Below are positions 1-8,064 of a stretch of DNA of 46,773 nucleotides, piece after piece (position 1 is the first letter of the stretch; every line of letters starts with the position of its first letter). Below the pieces are notes generated by a model that saw only the letters and a list, made by a program, of their open reading frames with translations, had not been told where the DNA came from and did no database searches. The stretch is from the NCBI GenBank assembly GCA_003133625.1, contig PKYH01000046.1:1-46773 (forward strand). The letters are read 5' to 3'. Origin of the DNA: Candidatus Bathyarchaeota archaeon. Lineage in GTDB: Archaea > Thermoproteota > Bathyarchaeia > Bathyarchaeales > Bathycorpusculaceae. The translations under genes and the position numbers were made by a program.

Positions 1-2078
1 GGTAACGCACCACTTATAGTACTTACTTTGCCTTGTTGTAATGCAACTTGAGAAATAGGTGACGCAGGAAAATCAACATCCGCAGGGGCTTTACTGCCTA
101 TACTATCCCAGATGGGCTTCATTGATCCACTCGGAGGAGTATATTCTTTAGGCGTAACATCTTGAAGCGTCGGCAAGTTTTCTCGTGCATAACTGTATTC
201 TGTGTTTTCTCCGAATTTGTAAGGTGTCTTGTTGAAAGCTAAACGTTCAGTCTTGCCAGCTTTGCCTTGATATTCTTTTTCAAACATGCTTTCAGGAATA
301 CCTTCATCCTGCTTGCCCATCATACCTTTCAATGGTATTTCTTTAAGTTCTATTAACTCTCCACCTAAACCAAGGTATAAAGGAAAACTCTTAGCCACAG
401 CAACTTCAGGAACTTTAGCAACTACTTTGCTGTATTCAACTGGGTCGAAGCTTCTGCCGTAAGCGGTTTGGTTAACATCCCATTCTAAACCAGCCTGCAT
501 CCTAAGCTCAGTATTAAGCATGGTTGATTTAGCCACAAACTCGGTTCCTTCACCTTTATTGAAGCCTAACAAGCCGCCTTCTCTAGTAGCGCCCATGTTA
601 GCTAAGTCAACATCAACAGGAACATTACGTGACACACCATTAACTGTAACGGCTTCGTTTCCCCATAAACCGCTTGTCGCAATATTAGGCAAAGCTTCAA
701 AGCCAACAGCGGGTCTGACAGGTCTTAACCCTGTAATTTCCATTGCAGAACGTTCAGCGAAGCTTGGTTGATAACGTGTATTACCTTCGTTAATTACCTC
801 GTAGTATTGGCTTAGATTCTCGGACATTTTAGAGGTAGCAAATCTTTCCTGTAATGGACCCATAACACGGTTAGTGACTTTGCCTGTAACATCGTACTTT
901 GCATTGACAGCACCAAATACTTCGCCAGCTAAACCAAATGCTGCGCCGAACGCTGCACCTTGCAATGCTCCTTGCCCAGTCACTTTTCCCTTTGAAGCAT
1001 ACTCGTATATGGTTCCTCCACCAGCGCCTAAACCAGCATTAACTCCGATTCTTCCAACAGCAGCAACAACGCCTTTGGCTCCCGTTAATCCTACCGCACC
1101 AATAACTCCAGAGGCACCAGCACTAAAAACTGCACCGCCCGCCGCACTTTCAATTGCTTCTTGCGTTGTTAACAAGCCTTGACCTTGAACCGCCTTGATA
1201 CCCTGAGTTATTATTGGGCTAATCACAGCACCCGCTAATGCTGCTGGCGGGTTAAAGACAAAAGCCACAGGAGCAGCCATAGATAAAACATCTTTAACTA
1301 CACTTTGCCTAACTTGCGCCTGTCCCGCTGGAGTTAGGTTACTCCAGACGAAAAAAGATGATTGAGGTATTCCACCTGATTGTGTTGGTGATTTAATGAG
1401 CCCAGGGTTAGTTGCGTAAGCAAGTGAAGGCGTAGGTCTAAGAGGCATATTTGGTGTTGGCGCTCCTTGTTGTTGGGTAGGTAGTGAAGCTAGGAATGTG
1501 TTGTATTCAGTGTTTATTTGTGTGATGCTTGCTTGTGCTGTTGCTGTATCTATGAATCCTTCTTTTTGTGCTCGGTTTATTTCAGCTATCTCAAGTTGGT
1601 TCTGGAAGCCTATAGCTTGATTATATTGTGCTTGGGTAATCTTTCCTGATTGCAATGCTTGACCGAAAACTACATTTTGCCCTTGTATTTTAGCAAATTG
1701 ATCATTTATGCTTATTGATTCTCGCGATGATTCCCGTTCTTGCTGAAGTTGCTGAGACGTATAATACGATACGCCACTCGGAGTTATTGCGTTTATGTAT
1801 GATCCTGTTGGAACAGATTGTTTTGCTTGCTGAAAAACTGCTTCAGACACTCCGAGTTGTTGTGCTGTTTGAGGTTTCGTAGCTTGGTAAGTCATAGCTT
1901 GGTTATATTGAGCTTGAGTAATTTTCCCTGATTGTAAAGCTTGACCAAAAACCAAATTTTGGTTTTGAACAGTCATGGCTGCATTGTATTGCGCTTGAGT
2001 TATCCGTCCTGAAGCTAACGCTTGCTGAAAAACTTGGTTTTGCTGTTGAATCTGGGCTGGTGTATATTGAGTTGACAT
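1..2078 (-). CDS. Large repeat-bearing, Gln-rich then Ala/Gly-rich protein, partial (continues past the left edge); candidate virus/plasmid structural or surface protein
   Basis: Manual minus-strand translation is open from ATG at 2078 to position 3 with no stop (MSTQYTPAQIQQQNQVFQQALASGRITQAQYNAAM...). Not in the ORF track because it is truncated by the window edge. Contains three copies of (N/Q)xVFxQALxSGKITQAQYNxA and a glycine-zipper-like hydrophobic stretch. Confidence 0.8.
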   Translation of the reverse strand, partial: MSTQYTPAQIQQQNQVFQQALASGRITQAQYNAAMTVQNQNLVFGQALQSGKITQAQYNQAMTYQATKPQTAQQLGVSEAVFQQAKQSVPTGSYINAITPSGVSYYTSQQLQQERESSRESISINDQFAKIQGQNVVFGQALQSGKITQAQYNQAIGFQNQLEIAEINRAQKEGFIDTATAQASITQINTEYNTFLASLPTQQQGAPTPNMPLRPTPSLAYATNPGLIKSPTQSGGIPQSSFFVWSNLTPAGQAQVRQSVVKDVLSMAAPVAFVFNPPAALAGAVISPIITQGIKAVQGQGLLTTQEAIESAAGGAVFSAGASGVIGAVGLTGAKGVVAAVGRIGVNAGLGAGGGTIYEYASKGKVTGQGALQGAAFGAAFGLAGEVFGAVNAKYDVTGKVTNRVMGPLQERFATSKMSENLSQYYEVINEGNTRYQPSFAERSAMEITGLRPVRPAVGFEALPNIATSGLWGNEAVTVNGVSRNVPVDVDLANMGATREGGLLGFNKGEGTEFVAKSTMLNTELRMQAGLEWDVNQTAYGRSFDPVEYSKVVAKVPEVAVAKSFPLYLGLGGELIELKEIPLKGMMGKQDEGIPESMFEKEYQGKAGKTERLAFNKTPYKFGENTEYSYARENLPTLQDVTPKEYTPPSGSMKPIWDSIGSKAPADVDFPASPISQVALQQGKVSTISGAL

Positions 2079-2081
2079 TTT

Positions 2082-2162
2082 TTACTTAGCCTTCTTTTCT
2101 TTGCGTTCTTCGCGTTTTTGTAGTCTCCAGTATTTTCTCATGCTAGGTGTTGATTTCGGCAT
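2082..2162 (-). CDS. Small basic peptide (26 aa: MPKSTPSMRKYWRLQKREERKEKKAK)
   Basis: ATG...TAA read manually; ends 3 nt before the start of the large ORF on the same strand. Confidence 0.35.
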   Translation of the reverse strand: MPKSTPSMRKYWRLQKREERKEKKAK

Positions 2163-2302
2163 ATCTTATCTAAAATGTAATTTGCACAAGTTAGCTTATG
2201 AATATTGGCTACAATTGTAAGAATGTCTTAGAATTTGTCTAAGAATTACAACTTTTGAGGGCTATATATAAAAAAGGGGAGATTGTTGGATAGTTTTACT
2301 GT

Positions 2303-2608
2303 TCAACAGATGTATGGATGTCGCAAGACTTGTGTAGGTTCTGGGTATCGCCTTTCCATATCGAGTTCATCTAGGATTAGCTGTGCTACGGTTTTCTCGC
2401 CATAGACACGTTCAATTTCTCTGCGTGGAATCTTCTTCAGATGCTTGATGACAAGCAAATAGAGAATATTATCAAACTCGAAGATCGCCTTTGGCACCTG
2501 AAGTTTTGCTGCCTGTTCTTTGAAGAAAATTGTAAGAGCTTCTAATTCTACATCCTTACAAATTTTGCTTTCGTGGCATTTGTCTACCTTAATATTCTTT
2601 ATTGCCAT
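2303..2608 (-). CDS. Hypothetical protein, 101 aa
   Basis: ORF track; same strand and spacing as neighbouring accessory ORFs; no recognised motif. Confidence 0.5.
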   Translation of the reverse strand: MAIKNIKVDKCHESKICKDVELEALTIFFKEQAAKLQVPKAIFEFDNILYLLVIKHLKKIPRREIERVYGEKTVAQLILDELDMERRYPEPTQVLRHPYIC

Positions 2609-2689
2609 TCTTCATCCTCCGTAGATTCTCAGCAATCTTCTTGGCAACTTTGACAAATTCAGCATTGCTCAACGGTTCATCAATCATAC

Positions 2690-2851
2690 CTAAGCCCCAA
2701 ACTCTGCCTGGTGGCTTCTGTAATAGTCGTTGATGATGGCGCGGAGGACTTCTGTGTTATTCTCAAGCCCCTCAGTTTCTTTAATTTTAAGAAAATGATT
2801 CGCTACTTTGCCAACAAGTACGATCCGAATATCAACTTTCTGGTTTTCCAA
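2690..2851 (-). CDS. Ribbon-helix-helix-like small protein (about 53 aa, TTG start proposed)
   Basis: Manual translation LENQKVDIRIVLVGKVANHFLKIKETEGLENNTEVLRAIINDYYRSHQAEFGA*: beta-strand followed by two helices typical of RHH; SD-like AGAGG upstream of TTG. Confidence 0.45.
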   Translation of the reverse strand: MENQKVDIRIVLVGKVANHFLKIKETEGLENNTEVLRAIINDYYRSHQAEFGA

Positions 2852-2878
2852 AATTTTTCGCCTCTTTACAAGTTCCCA

Positions 2879-3256
2879 TTATTGAGGCTGACTCGCCTCT
2901 ATGACCGAAAGAAGCCCGCGCACTTCCTTCGCCAGCATTTCCTTCTCGATCGAGAAAACAGTTTCATGCAGAGCCTTAATAACTTGAGCGTTAAGTAGGT
3001 GTTCAGCCATTTCCCCGACTGTTTCTTTATAGTTGGTTGCTATGTCTGCAATCTGATTGTAGAGCTCTTCAGGAATCAAAATTCTTTTTTTCAACTTTTG
3101 TTTCGCCTTCCACTTTTTGTAGAGCTCTTCAGAAATCAAAATTCTTTTTTCCAAACTTTTTTCACCTTTATTCACTTTTTGTGTCTTAATTGTCTTAGCT
3201 GTTGGATGTGACTTATAACACTTTTTGTGATAAAACACGTAGACTGTCACTTTCAT
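2879..3256 (-). CDS. Hypothetical protein with internally duplicated KRILIxEELY motif, 125 aa
   Basis: ORF track; duplicated motif KRILISEELYKKW / KRILIPEELYNQI resembling RHH-type N-termini. Confidence 0.5.
   Translation of the reverse strand: MKVTVYVFYHKKCYKSHPTAKTIKTQKVNKGEKSLEKRILISEELYKKWKAKQKLKKRILIPEELYNQIADIATNYKETVGEMAEHLLNAQVIKALHETVFSIEKEMLAKEVRGLLSVIEASQPQ
3057..3150. repeat. Direct repeat of about 34 bp, two copies exactly 60 bp apart (3057-3090 and 3117-3150), one mismatch
   Basis: ttgtagagctcttcag(g/a)aatcaaaattctttttt seen twice. Confidence 0.9.
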
Positions 3257-3259
3257 AGC

Positions 3260-3499
3260 TTATTCGTTCAATTCGTTTTTCAATTCGTCTTTCAATTCGT
3301 CAAGATCAGCAAAAATTTTATTCGTTAAGAAGTTACATCTTTCAGGATTCTTTTTCTGCAAACGCTTAAGACGATAATCATAAAACCTAAGATTATTCCA
3401 GTTTTTCTTCTTAGCCTTTTCAGCTTTTTTACTACAATTCGTTGGCCCATCCACAAGCAAAGAAGGTAGTTTGCGCTTAACACGATCAGCGTTAATCAT
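3260..3499 (-). CDS. Hypothetical basic protein, 79 aa
   Basis: ORF track; Lys/Arg-rich; C-terminal ELKDELKNELNE encoded by a short tandem repeat. Confidence 0.4.
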   Translation of the reverse strand: MINADRVKRKLPSLLVDGPTNCSKKAEKAKKKNWNNLRFYDYRLKRLQKKNPERCNFLTNKIFADLDELKDELKNELNE

Positions 3500-3741
3500 G
3501 CTGGAAGGCTCCCAAAAAAGAAAAAGGGAATTGTGTGCGGGAGATGGGTTTTGGTGACAGATGATATAACTTTATTGCTCGCTTGGTTAACATACTTTCA
3601 AACACTTTTTAGTTAACTAACCTGATTTAACAATATTATGAGGATAAGTTTTGTCAACTTCAAAAAGCGCAACTTTTACATTAAAGTATGGAATTAATAG
3701 TTTCTCTAGAAAAATGTATATCAAGGTATTCTACAATTTAA

Positions 3742-4338
3742 ATGAGAAAACATTTCATGGGAGAAGAGGATTATTTGAAAAACATGGTAGAGTTTAGATG
3801 GCATGGTAGAGGCGGTCAAGGAGCGTGGACCGCGAGTGAATTGCTGGCAAGAACAGCCCTTGATGAAGGCAAGTACATTCAATCATTCCCCGAATTTGGA
3901 CCTGAACGAATGGGTGCGCCTGTGACTGCTTTTACAAGAATAAGTACTGAACCAATAAGGTTACATTGCGCAATTTACGACCCAGATGTTGTTGTTGTTT
4001 TAGATAGCACTCTGCTGAAAACGGTTCCAGTTACGGCTGGATTAAACCGAGATGAAGATGTATTAATTATTAATTCTACCGAGGAACCGGCTGCCCTAAA
4101 GGAAAGACTTAGGGTGACAAAAGGCAAAGTTTGGACGGTTCCAGCATCCGAAATTGCCCTAAGAATTTTGGGAGCTCCAATAACCAACACAGCAATGCTG
4201 GGCTGTGTCGCTAAGGCAACTAATATAGTCACTTTAGAGGGCATAGAGAAAACGTTGAAGGGACGTTTCAGACTAGACTTAGCGGAGAAAAACTTCGCAA
4301 TTATCAAGGAAGCGTATAAGGAGGCAAAATCCGAATGA
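3742..4338 (+). CDS. porC: Pyruvate:ferredoxin oxidoreductase gamma subunit
   Basis: FRWHGRGGQGAWTASELLARTALDEGKYIQSFPEFGPERMGAPV is the POR gamma signature; adjacent to D, A and B subunits. Start could be ATG 3784. Confidence 0.93.
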   Translation: MRKHFMGEEDYLKNMVEFRWHGRGGQGAWTASELLARTALDEGKYIQSFPEFGPERMGAPVTAFTRISTEPIRLHCAIYDPDVVVVLDSTLLKTVPVTAGLNRDEDVLIINSTEEPAALKERLRVTKGKVWTVPASEIALRILGAPITNTAMLGCVAKATNIVTLEGIEKTLKGRFRLDLAEKNFAIIKEAYKEAKSE

Positions 4339-4616
4339 GTCGAGAGAAAAGCTGGAAAGAAATCTCCATAGCCGGTGTATGCTCAAAATCCAGCGTTGGA
4401 TTCATGACAGGCGACTGGAAAACTTACACGCCAATACGAGACCTGGCGAAATGTACAAAATGCTTAACATGCGTGATGTTTTGTCCTGAAGGGGCAATAA
4501 AGTGGCGTCCTGAGATGGGTGATATCGAGTTTGACTTTAGCTTCTGTAAAGGCTGCGGAATATGCGCCAACGAGTGTCCAACTAAAGCAATAACAATGAA
4601 GATAGAAGGGGAGTAA
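4335..4616 (+). CDS. porD: Pyruvate:ferredoxin oxidoreductase delta subunit (2[4Fe-4S] ferredoxin)
   Basis: CTKCLTCVMFCPEGAI ... CKGCGICANECPTKAI; overlaps porC by 4 nt. Confidence 0.93.
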   Translation: MSREKSWKEISIAGVCSKSSVGFMTGDWKTYTPIRDLAKCTKCLTCVMFCPEGAIKWRPEMGDIEFDFSFCKGCGICANECPTKAITMKIEGE

Positions 4617-4622
4617 AAGGAC

Positions 4623-5855
4623 ATGGAAAAACAGGTTAAACAGGAAACTATGGCTTTAAACGGAGATGAAGCAGTTGCCTTCGCGGTTAAACAATGTGAT
4701 GTTGACGTAGTTGCTGCTTACCCTATTACACCTCAAACAATCATTGTTGAAAAATTCAGCGAATACGTCGCTAACGGAGAGGTCCAAACAGAATTTGTCT
4801 GCACAGAATCAGAACACAGTGCGATGACTGCTTGCCTTGCTGCTTCAGCTACAGGTGCAAGAACTTTCACTGCCAGCGCTTCTGCAGGCTTAGCGTTGAT
4901 GCATGAGATGCTTTTTGTTACGTCTGGTTCTCGAGCGCCAGTTGTGATGGCGGTTGCTAACCGTGCTTTGTCTTCGCCGCTTAACATTCATGGTGACCAC
5001 TCGGACAGCATGGCAGAAAGAGACAGCGGGTGGATTCACATTTACGTTGAGAACGCTCAGGAAGCTTATGACTCTATTATTCAAGCTTTCAAGATAGCGG
5101 AGGATGTTGGCGTTTCGTTGCCAATCATTGTGGGTTTAGATGGCTTTACAATTAGTCATACGCTAGAAAGGGTAGATGTACTTCCGGAAGACGCAGTAAA
5201 GCAGTACATTGGAGAACGGCAATTACCAAACGTGCTTACTCATGAAGGAAAAACAGTGCCTTTCAAACTTGACCCTGATAACCCAATGACAATGGGACCA
5301 AACGCACTGCAAAACTACTATTTTGAGTTTAAACGTCAACAAGAAGAAGGCATGAAGAACGCGTTAAAGAAAATACAAGAGGTTAACAGTGAATACGCTA
5401 AAATCAGCGGCAGAAGCTACGGCAACGGACTTGTAGATGCATACCAGCTTGAGGACGCTGAAGTTGCAATTGTTTGTATTGGCTCAACCGCTGGAACATT
5501 AAAGGTGATAGTTGACCAGTTAAGGCAAGAAGGCGTTAAAGCTGGGGTTCTACGACTCCGTACGTTTAGGCCACTGCCAGTCGAAGAGCTTCGAAATGCA
5601 TTAAAAAACGTTAAAGCAATAGCGGTTATGGATAAAAGCATGAGTTTCGGCGGCTTCGGCGGTCCAGTTTTCAATGAAGTCCGACACGTACTGTATGATG
5701 TGAAGGAGCATCCGCTAATCGTCAATTACATTTTCGGTTTAGGCGGAAGAGACACGAGCCCGCGTAACCTGCGAAGAATCTTCGAAGACATAGTGCAAAT
5801 CGCCAAAACCGGACATGTGGAAACTCAAGTGCAATATTACGGATTAAGGGAGTAA
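4623..5855 (+). CDS. porA: Pyruvate:ferredoxin oxidoreductase alpha subunit
   Basis: NGDEAVAFAVKQCDVDVVAAYPITPQT...; operon context. Confidence 0.95.
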   Translation: MEKQVKQETMALNGDEAVAFAVKQCDVDVVAAYPITPQTIIVEKFSEYVANGEVQTEFVCTESEHSAMTACLAASATGARTFTASASAGLALMHEMLFVTSGSRAPVVMAVANRALSSPLNIHGDHSDSMAERDSGWIHIYVENAQEAYDSIIQAFKIAEDVGVSLPIIVGLDGFTISHTLERVDVLPEDAVKQYIGERQLPNVLTHEGKTVPFKLDPDNPMTMGPNALQNYYFEFKRQQEEGMKNALKKIQEVNSEYAKISGRSYGNGLVDAYQLEDAEVAIVCIGSTAGTLKVIVDQLRQEGVKAGVLRLRTFRPLPVEELRNALKNVKAIAVMDKSMSFGGFGGPVFNEVRHVLYDVKEHPLIVNYIFGLGGRDTSPRNLRRIFEDIVQIAKTGHVETQVQYYGLRE

Positions 5856-5869
5856 AGGAGGAAAAAAAG

Positions 5870-6835
5870 TTGACAACTCAAGAATGGAAATTCACAGCAA
5901 AAGATATTGCATCTAAACCAGACCTATTTCTTTCAGGTCACAGAGCATGCGCAGGCTGCGGACCAGCAGCAATGCTGCGTTTGATAATGAAAGCCACTAG
6001 GGGACCCACAATTGTGACTCAAGCAACCGGCTGCATGGAAATAGTCGGGTCAGTTTACCCGTACACGTCTTGGGCGCTGCCATGGCTGCACACGGCTTTT
6101 GAGAATGCCGCTGCGAATGCTTCGGGCATCGATGCTGCGTTGAAAGCTATGCGCAAGAAGGGCAAGGTGAAACAGGAGCACATTGATATTATTGCGTTGG
6201 CTGGTGACGGCGGAACCTGTGATATTGGCTTGCAAGCTTTGTCTGGCGCTGTTGAACGTGGACACGACTTCCTGTTTATCCTGTATGATAACGAGGGTTA
6301 CATGAACACGGGAATTCAAAGAAGCAGTGCGACCCCTACTGGTGCAGCAACAACAACTACTCCAGCTGGCTCAGTAATTCCAGGTAAACTTGAGAAGAAA
6401 AAACCAATTACCGAAATCATGTTGGCTCATGACATGGAGTATGTGGCTACTGCAACACCATACTACTGGAAGGACATGCTGACAAAGGTCCGCAAAGGCT
6501 TAGAAGTCAATGGACCAGCGTTTCTGCATATATTTGCCCCTTGCCCAAGGGGTTGGCGCTGTGAACCAGGCAAAACCATGGAGTACTCCAAGTTGGCGGT
6601 GGAATCATGCGTTTTTCCAATTTGGGAAGCAGTGAACGGCAAACGGCAGCTTTCAACGCCAAGTAAACTGATTGCTTTGGCACCGCAAAAGAAGAAGCCA
6701 GTTAAAGATTACCTTGCTGGTCAAGGCAGGTTCAGGCACCTGTACACTCCTCAAAACAAGCATGTGCTGGATGAGATGCAACGTTTCACTGATGAACGTT
6801 GGGAACGGCTTCTCCAAAAATGCGAGTCAGCCTAA
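5870..6835 (+). CDS. porB: Pyruvate:ferredoxin oxidoreductase beta subunit (TTG start)
   Basis: GHRACAGCGPAAMLRL..., TPP-binding GDGGTCDIGLQALSGAVERGHDF...YDNEGYMNTG; GGAGG upstream of TTG. Confidence 0.95.
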   Translation: MTTQEWKFTAKDIASKPDLFLSGHRACAGCGPAAMLRLIMKATRGPTIVTQATGCMEIVGSVYPYTSWALPWLHTAFENAAANASGIDAALKAMRKKGKVKQEHIDIIALAGDGGTCDIGLQALSGAVERGHDFLFILYDNEGYMNTGIQRSSATPTGAATTTTPAGSVIPGKLEKKKPITEIMLAHDMEYVATATPYYWKDMLTKVRKGLEVNGPAFLHIFAPCPRGWRCEPGKTMEYSKLAVESCVFPIWEAVNGKRQLSTPSKLIALAPQKKKPVKDYLAGQGRFRHLYTPQNKHVLDEMQRFTDERWERLLQKCESA

Positions 6836-6870
6836 ACTTTTCTTTCTTTTTTGTTTTTTGTTTTTGTGGT
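6836..6870 (+). terminator. Putative T-rich archaeal terminator after por operon
   Basis: acttttctttcttttttgttttttgtttttgtgg immediately after the porB stop. Confidence 0.4.
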
Positions 6871-7072
6871 ATAGTGCTCTGGGAAAGTTTATAGCTCTTA
6901 CATAAGGCGGTTAGAGAACGCTTTTGAAAAAAAGAGTATTGAATAATTGAAAATGGCAAGTTTTGAATTGCTTAATTATTAGTGTACCAATTAAATTAGT
7001 GGTGTTTTGATTGATTTTTAATCAGGGGTGAGTTAAATTCTTAGAGAATTTGTAAGAAAAACAGCGGATTCC

Positions 7073-7693
7073 TTGCGTTCGACAAAGAAAAGCGATTTAC
7101 CTTTCGATCACAGGCTTATCAGGCCTGCCTTCTTTTTGTCTCAGGAATCTCCGTATTCAAGTTATTCCGTTGGCAAGTTTTCTTACGGAGTAAATTTGCC
7201 CCTTGTTTTTAGTAATGCAACGGGAGATAAGAGCGGTTCATTGAAGATTGGCAAGTTTTGCTCGATAGGTTCAGGTGTTACGATTCTTCTTGGCGGGGAA
7301 CATAGGCCTGATTGGGTTACAACCTACCCTTTTAGTACATTTTTTAAAAAGTTTAATGATTTTCATGGCGCTTCGACCACTAAGGGTGATGTTGTTATTG
7401 GAAATGATGTTTGGATTGGCATGGACGTCTTGATTTTATCAGGTGTTACGGTAGGTGATGGAGCGGTTATTGGAGCCTGCAGCGTGGTAACGAAGGACGT
7501 GGAGCCTTATGCTATTGTTGCGGGAAACCCTGCGAGATTGATAAGGAAACGGTTTGATCAAGCGCTTATCAATAAGCTTTTAGAGATTAAATGGTGGGAT
7601 TGGGATGCTGGCAGGATTACGGAGAACATGCCTCTTTTGCTTTCAAATAGGATTAATGAGTTTGTTGAGAAAAATAGTGCCAAGAAAAGTTAG
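7073..7693 (+). CDS. Left-handed beta-helix (hexapeptide repeat) acetyltransferase, CatB/Vat-like
   Basis: [60 protein letters not shown] start in track. Confidence 0.85.
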   Translation: MRSTKKSDLPFDHRLIRPAFFLSQESPYSSYSVGKFSYGVNLPLVFSNATGDKSGSLKIGKFCSIGSGVTILLGGEHRPDWVTTYPFSTFFKKFNDFHGASTTKGDVVIGNDVWIGMDVLILSGVTVGDGAVIGACSVVTKDVEPYAIVAGNPARLIRKRFDQALINKLLEIKWWDWDAGRITENMPLLLSNRINEFVEKNSAKKS

Positions 7694-7944
7694 GTTAGCC
7701 TTCCGCCTAGTTTCTCAAGATAATCCAGAAACTTTACCAGCTCAGCCCTGTCCATATCCACGAGTTCAGCCCGCTCAGCTTTAACGTACTTGCGAAAAGA
7801 ATCCAAACATTGACTGGCACTAACGTTCTCTTTAAAGGTCCGTATCTGCTCACGCTCAATCTTAATCCTATACAGCGTAGCCACAAAAGTCGCTAAAACA
7901 ACCAGTGTGTTGCTTACGATAACGATTAGTGAAATGTCAACCAA
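7690..7944 (-). CDS. Small membrane-anchored hypothetical protein
   Basis: N-terminal hydrophobic helix [23 protein letters not shown]; 84 aa. Confidence 0.5.
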   Translation of the reverse strand: MVDISLIVIVSNTLVVLATFVATLYRIKIEREQIRTFKENVSASQCLDSFRKYVKAERAELVDMDRAELVKFLDYLEKLGGRLT

Positions 7945-8028
7945 TTGAACATCCCCTCTCGCTTATGCATATCAAGACTTAGGTTATTTTCCCTTTCGCT
8001 CAAGACCCTTTAATCAATCAATAAATTC

Positions 8029-8050
8029 CGCAAATTAAAAAAATTTTGCG
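8029..8050 (-). terminator. Imperfect hairpin downstream of the homocitrate-synthase-like gene
   Basis: cgcaaatt-aaaaa-aattttgcg inverted repeat with a 1-nt bulge. Confidence 0.25.
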
Positions 8051-8064
8051 CTAATTTGATTATT

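Noticed and set aside
520-1182. Plus-strand ORFs of 83 and 102 aa (520-771, 874-1182)
   Set aside because: Antisense to the large minus-strand ORF; low-complexity Pro/Thr/Ala composition typical of shadow ORFs.
1600-2060. Repeated Q-rich DNA that could be mistaken for a CRISPR-like array
   Set aside because: Units are diverged, unevenly spaced and in frame within one ORF; they are protein repeats, not direct repeats with spacers. No CRISPR array or cas gene seen in the window.
3260-3301. 12-bp tandem caattcgt(t/c)ttt repeats
   Set aside because: Real but only three short units at the C-terminus of a basic ORF, encoding ELKDELKNELNE; too small to interpret.
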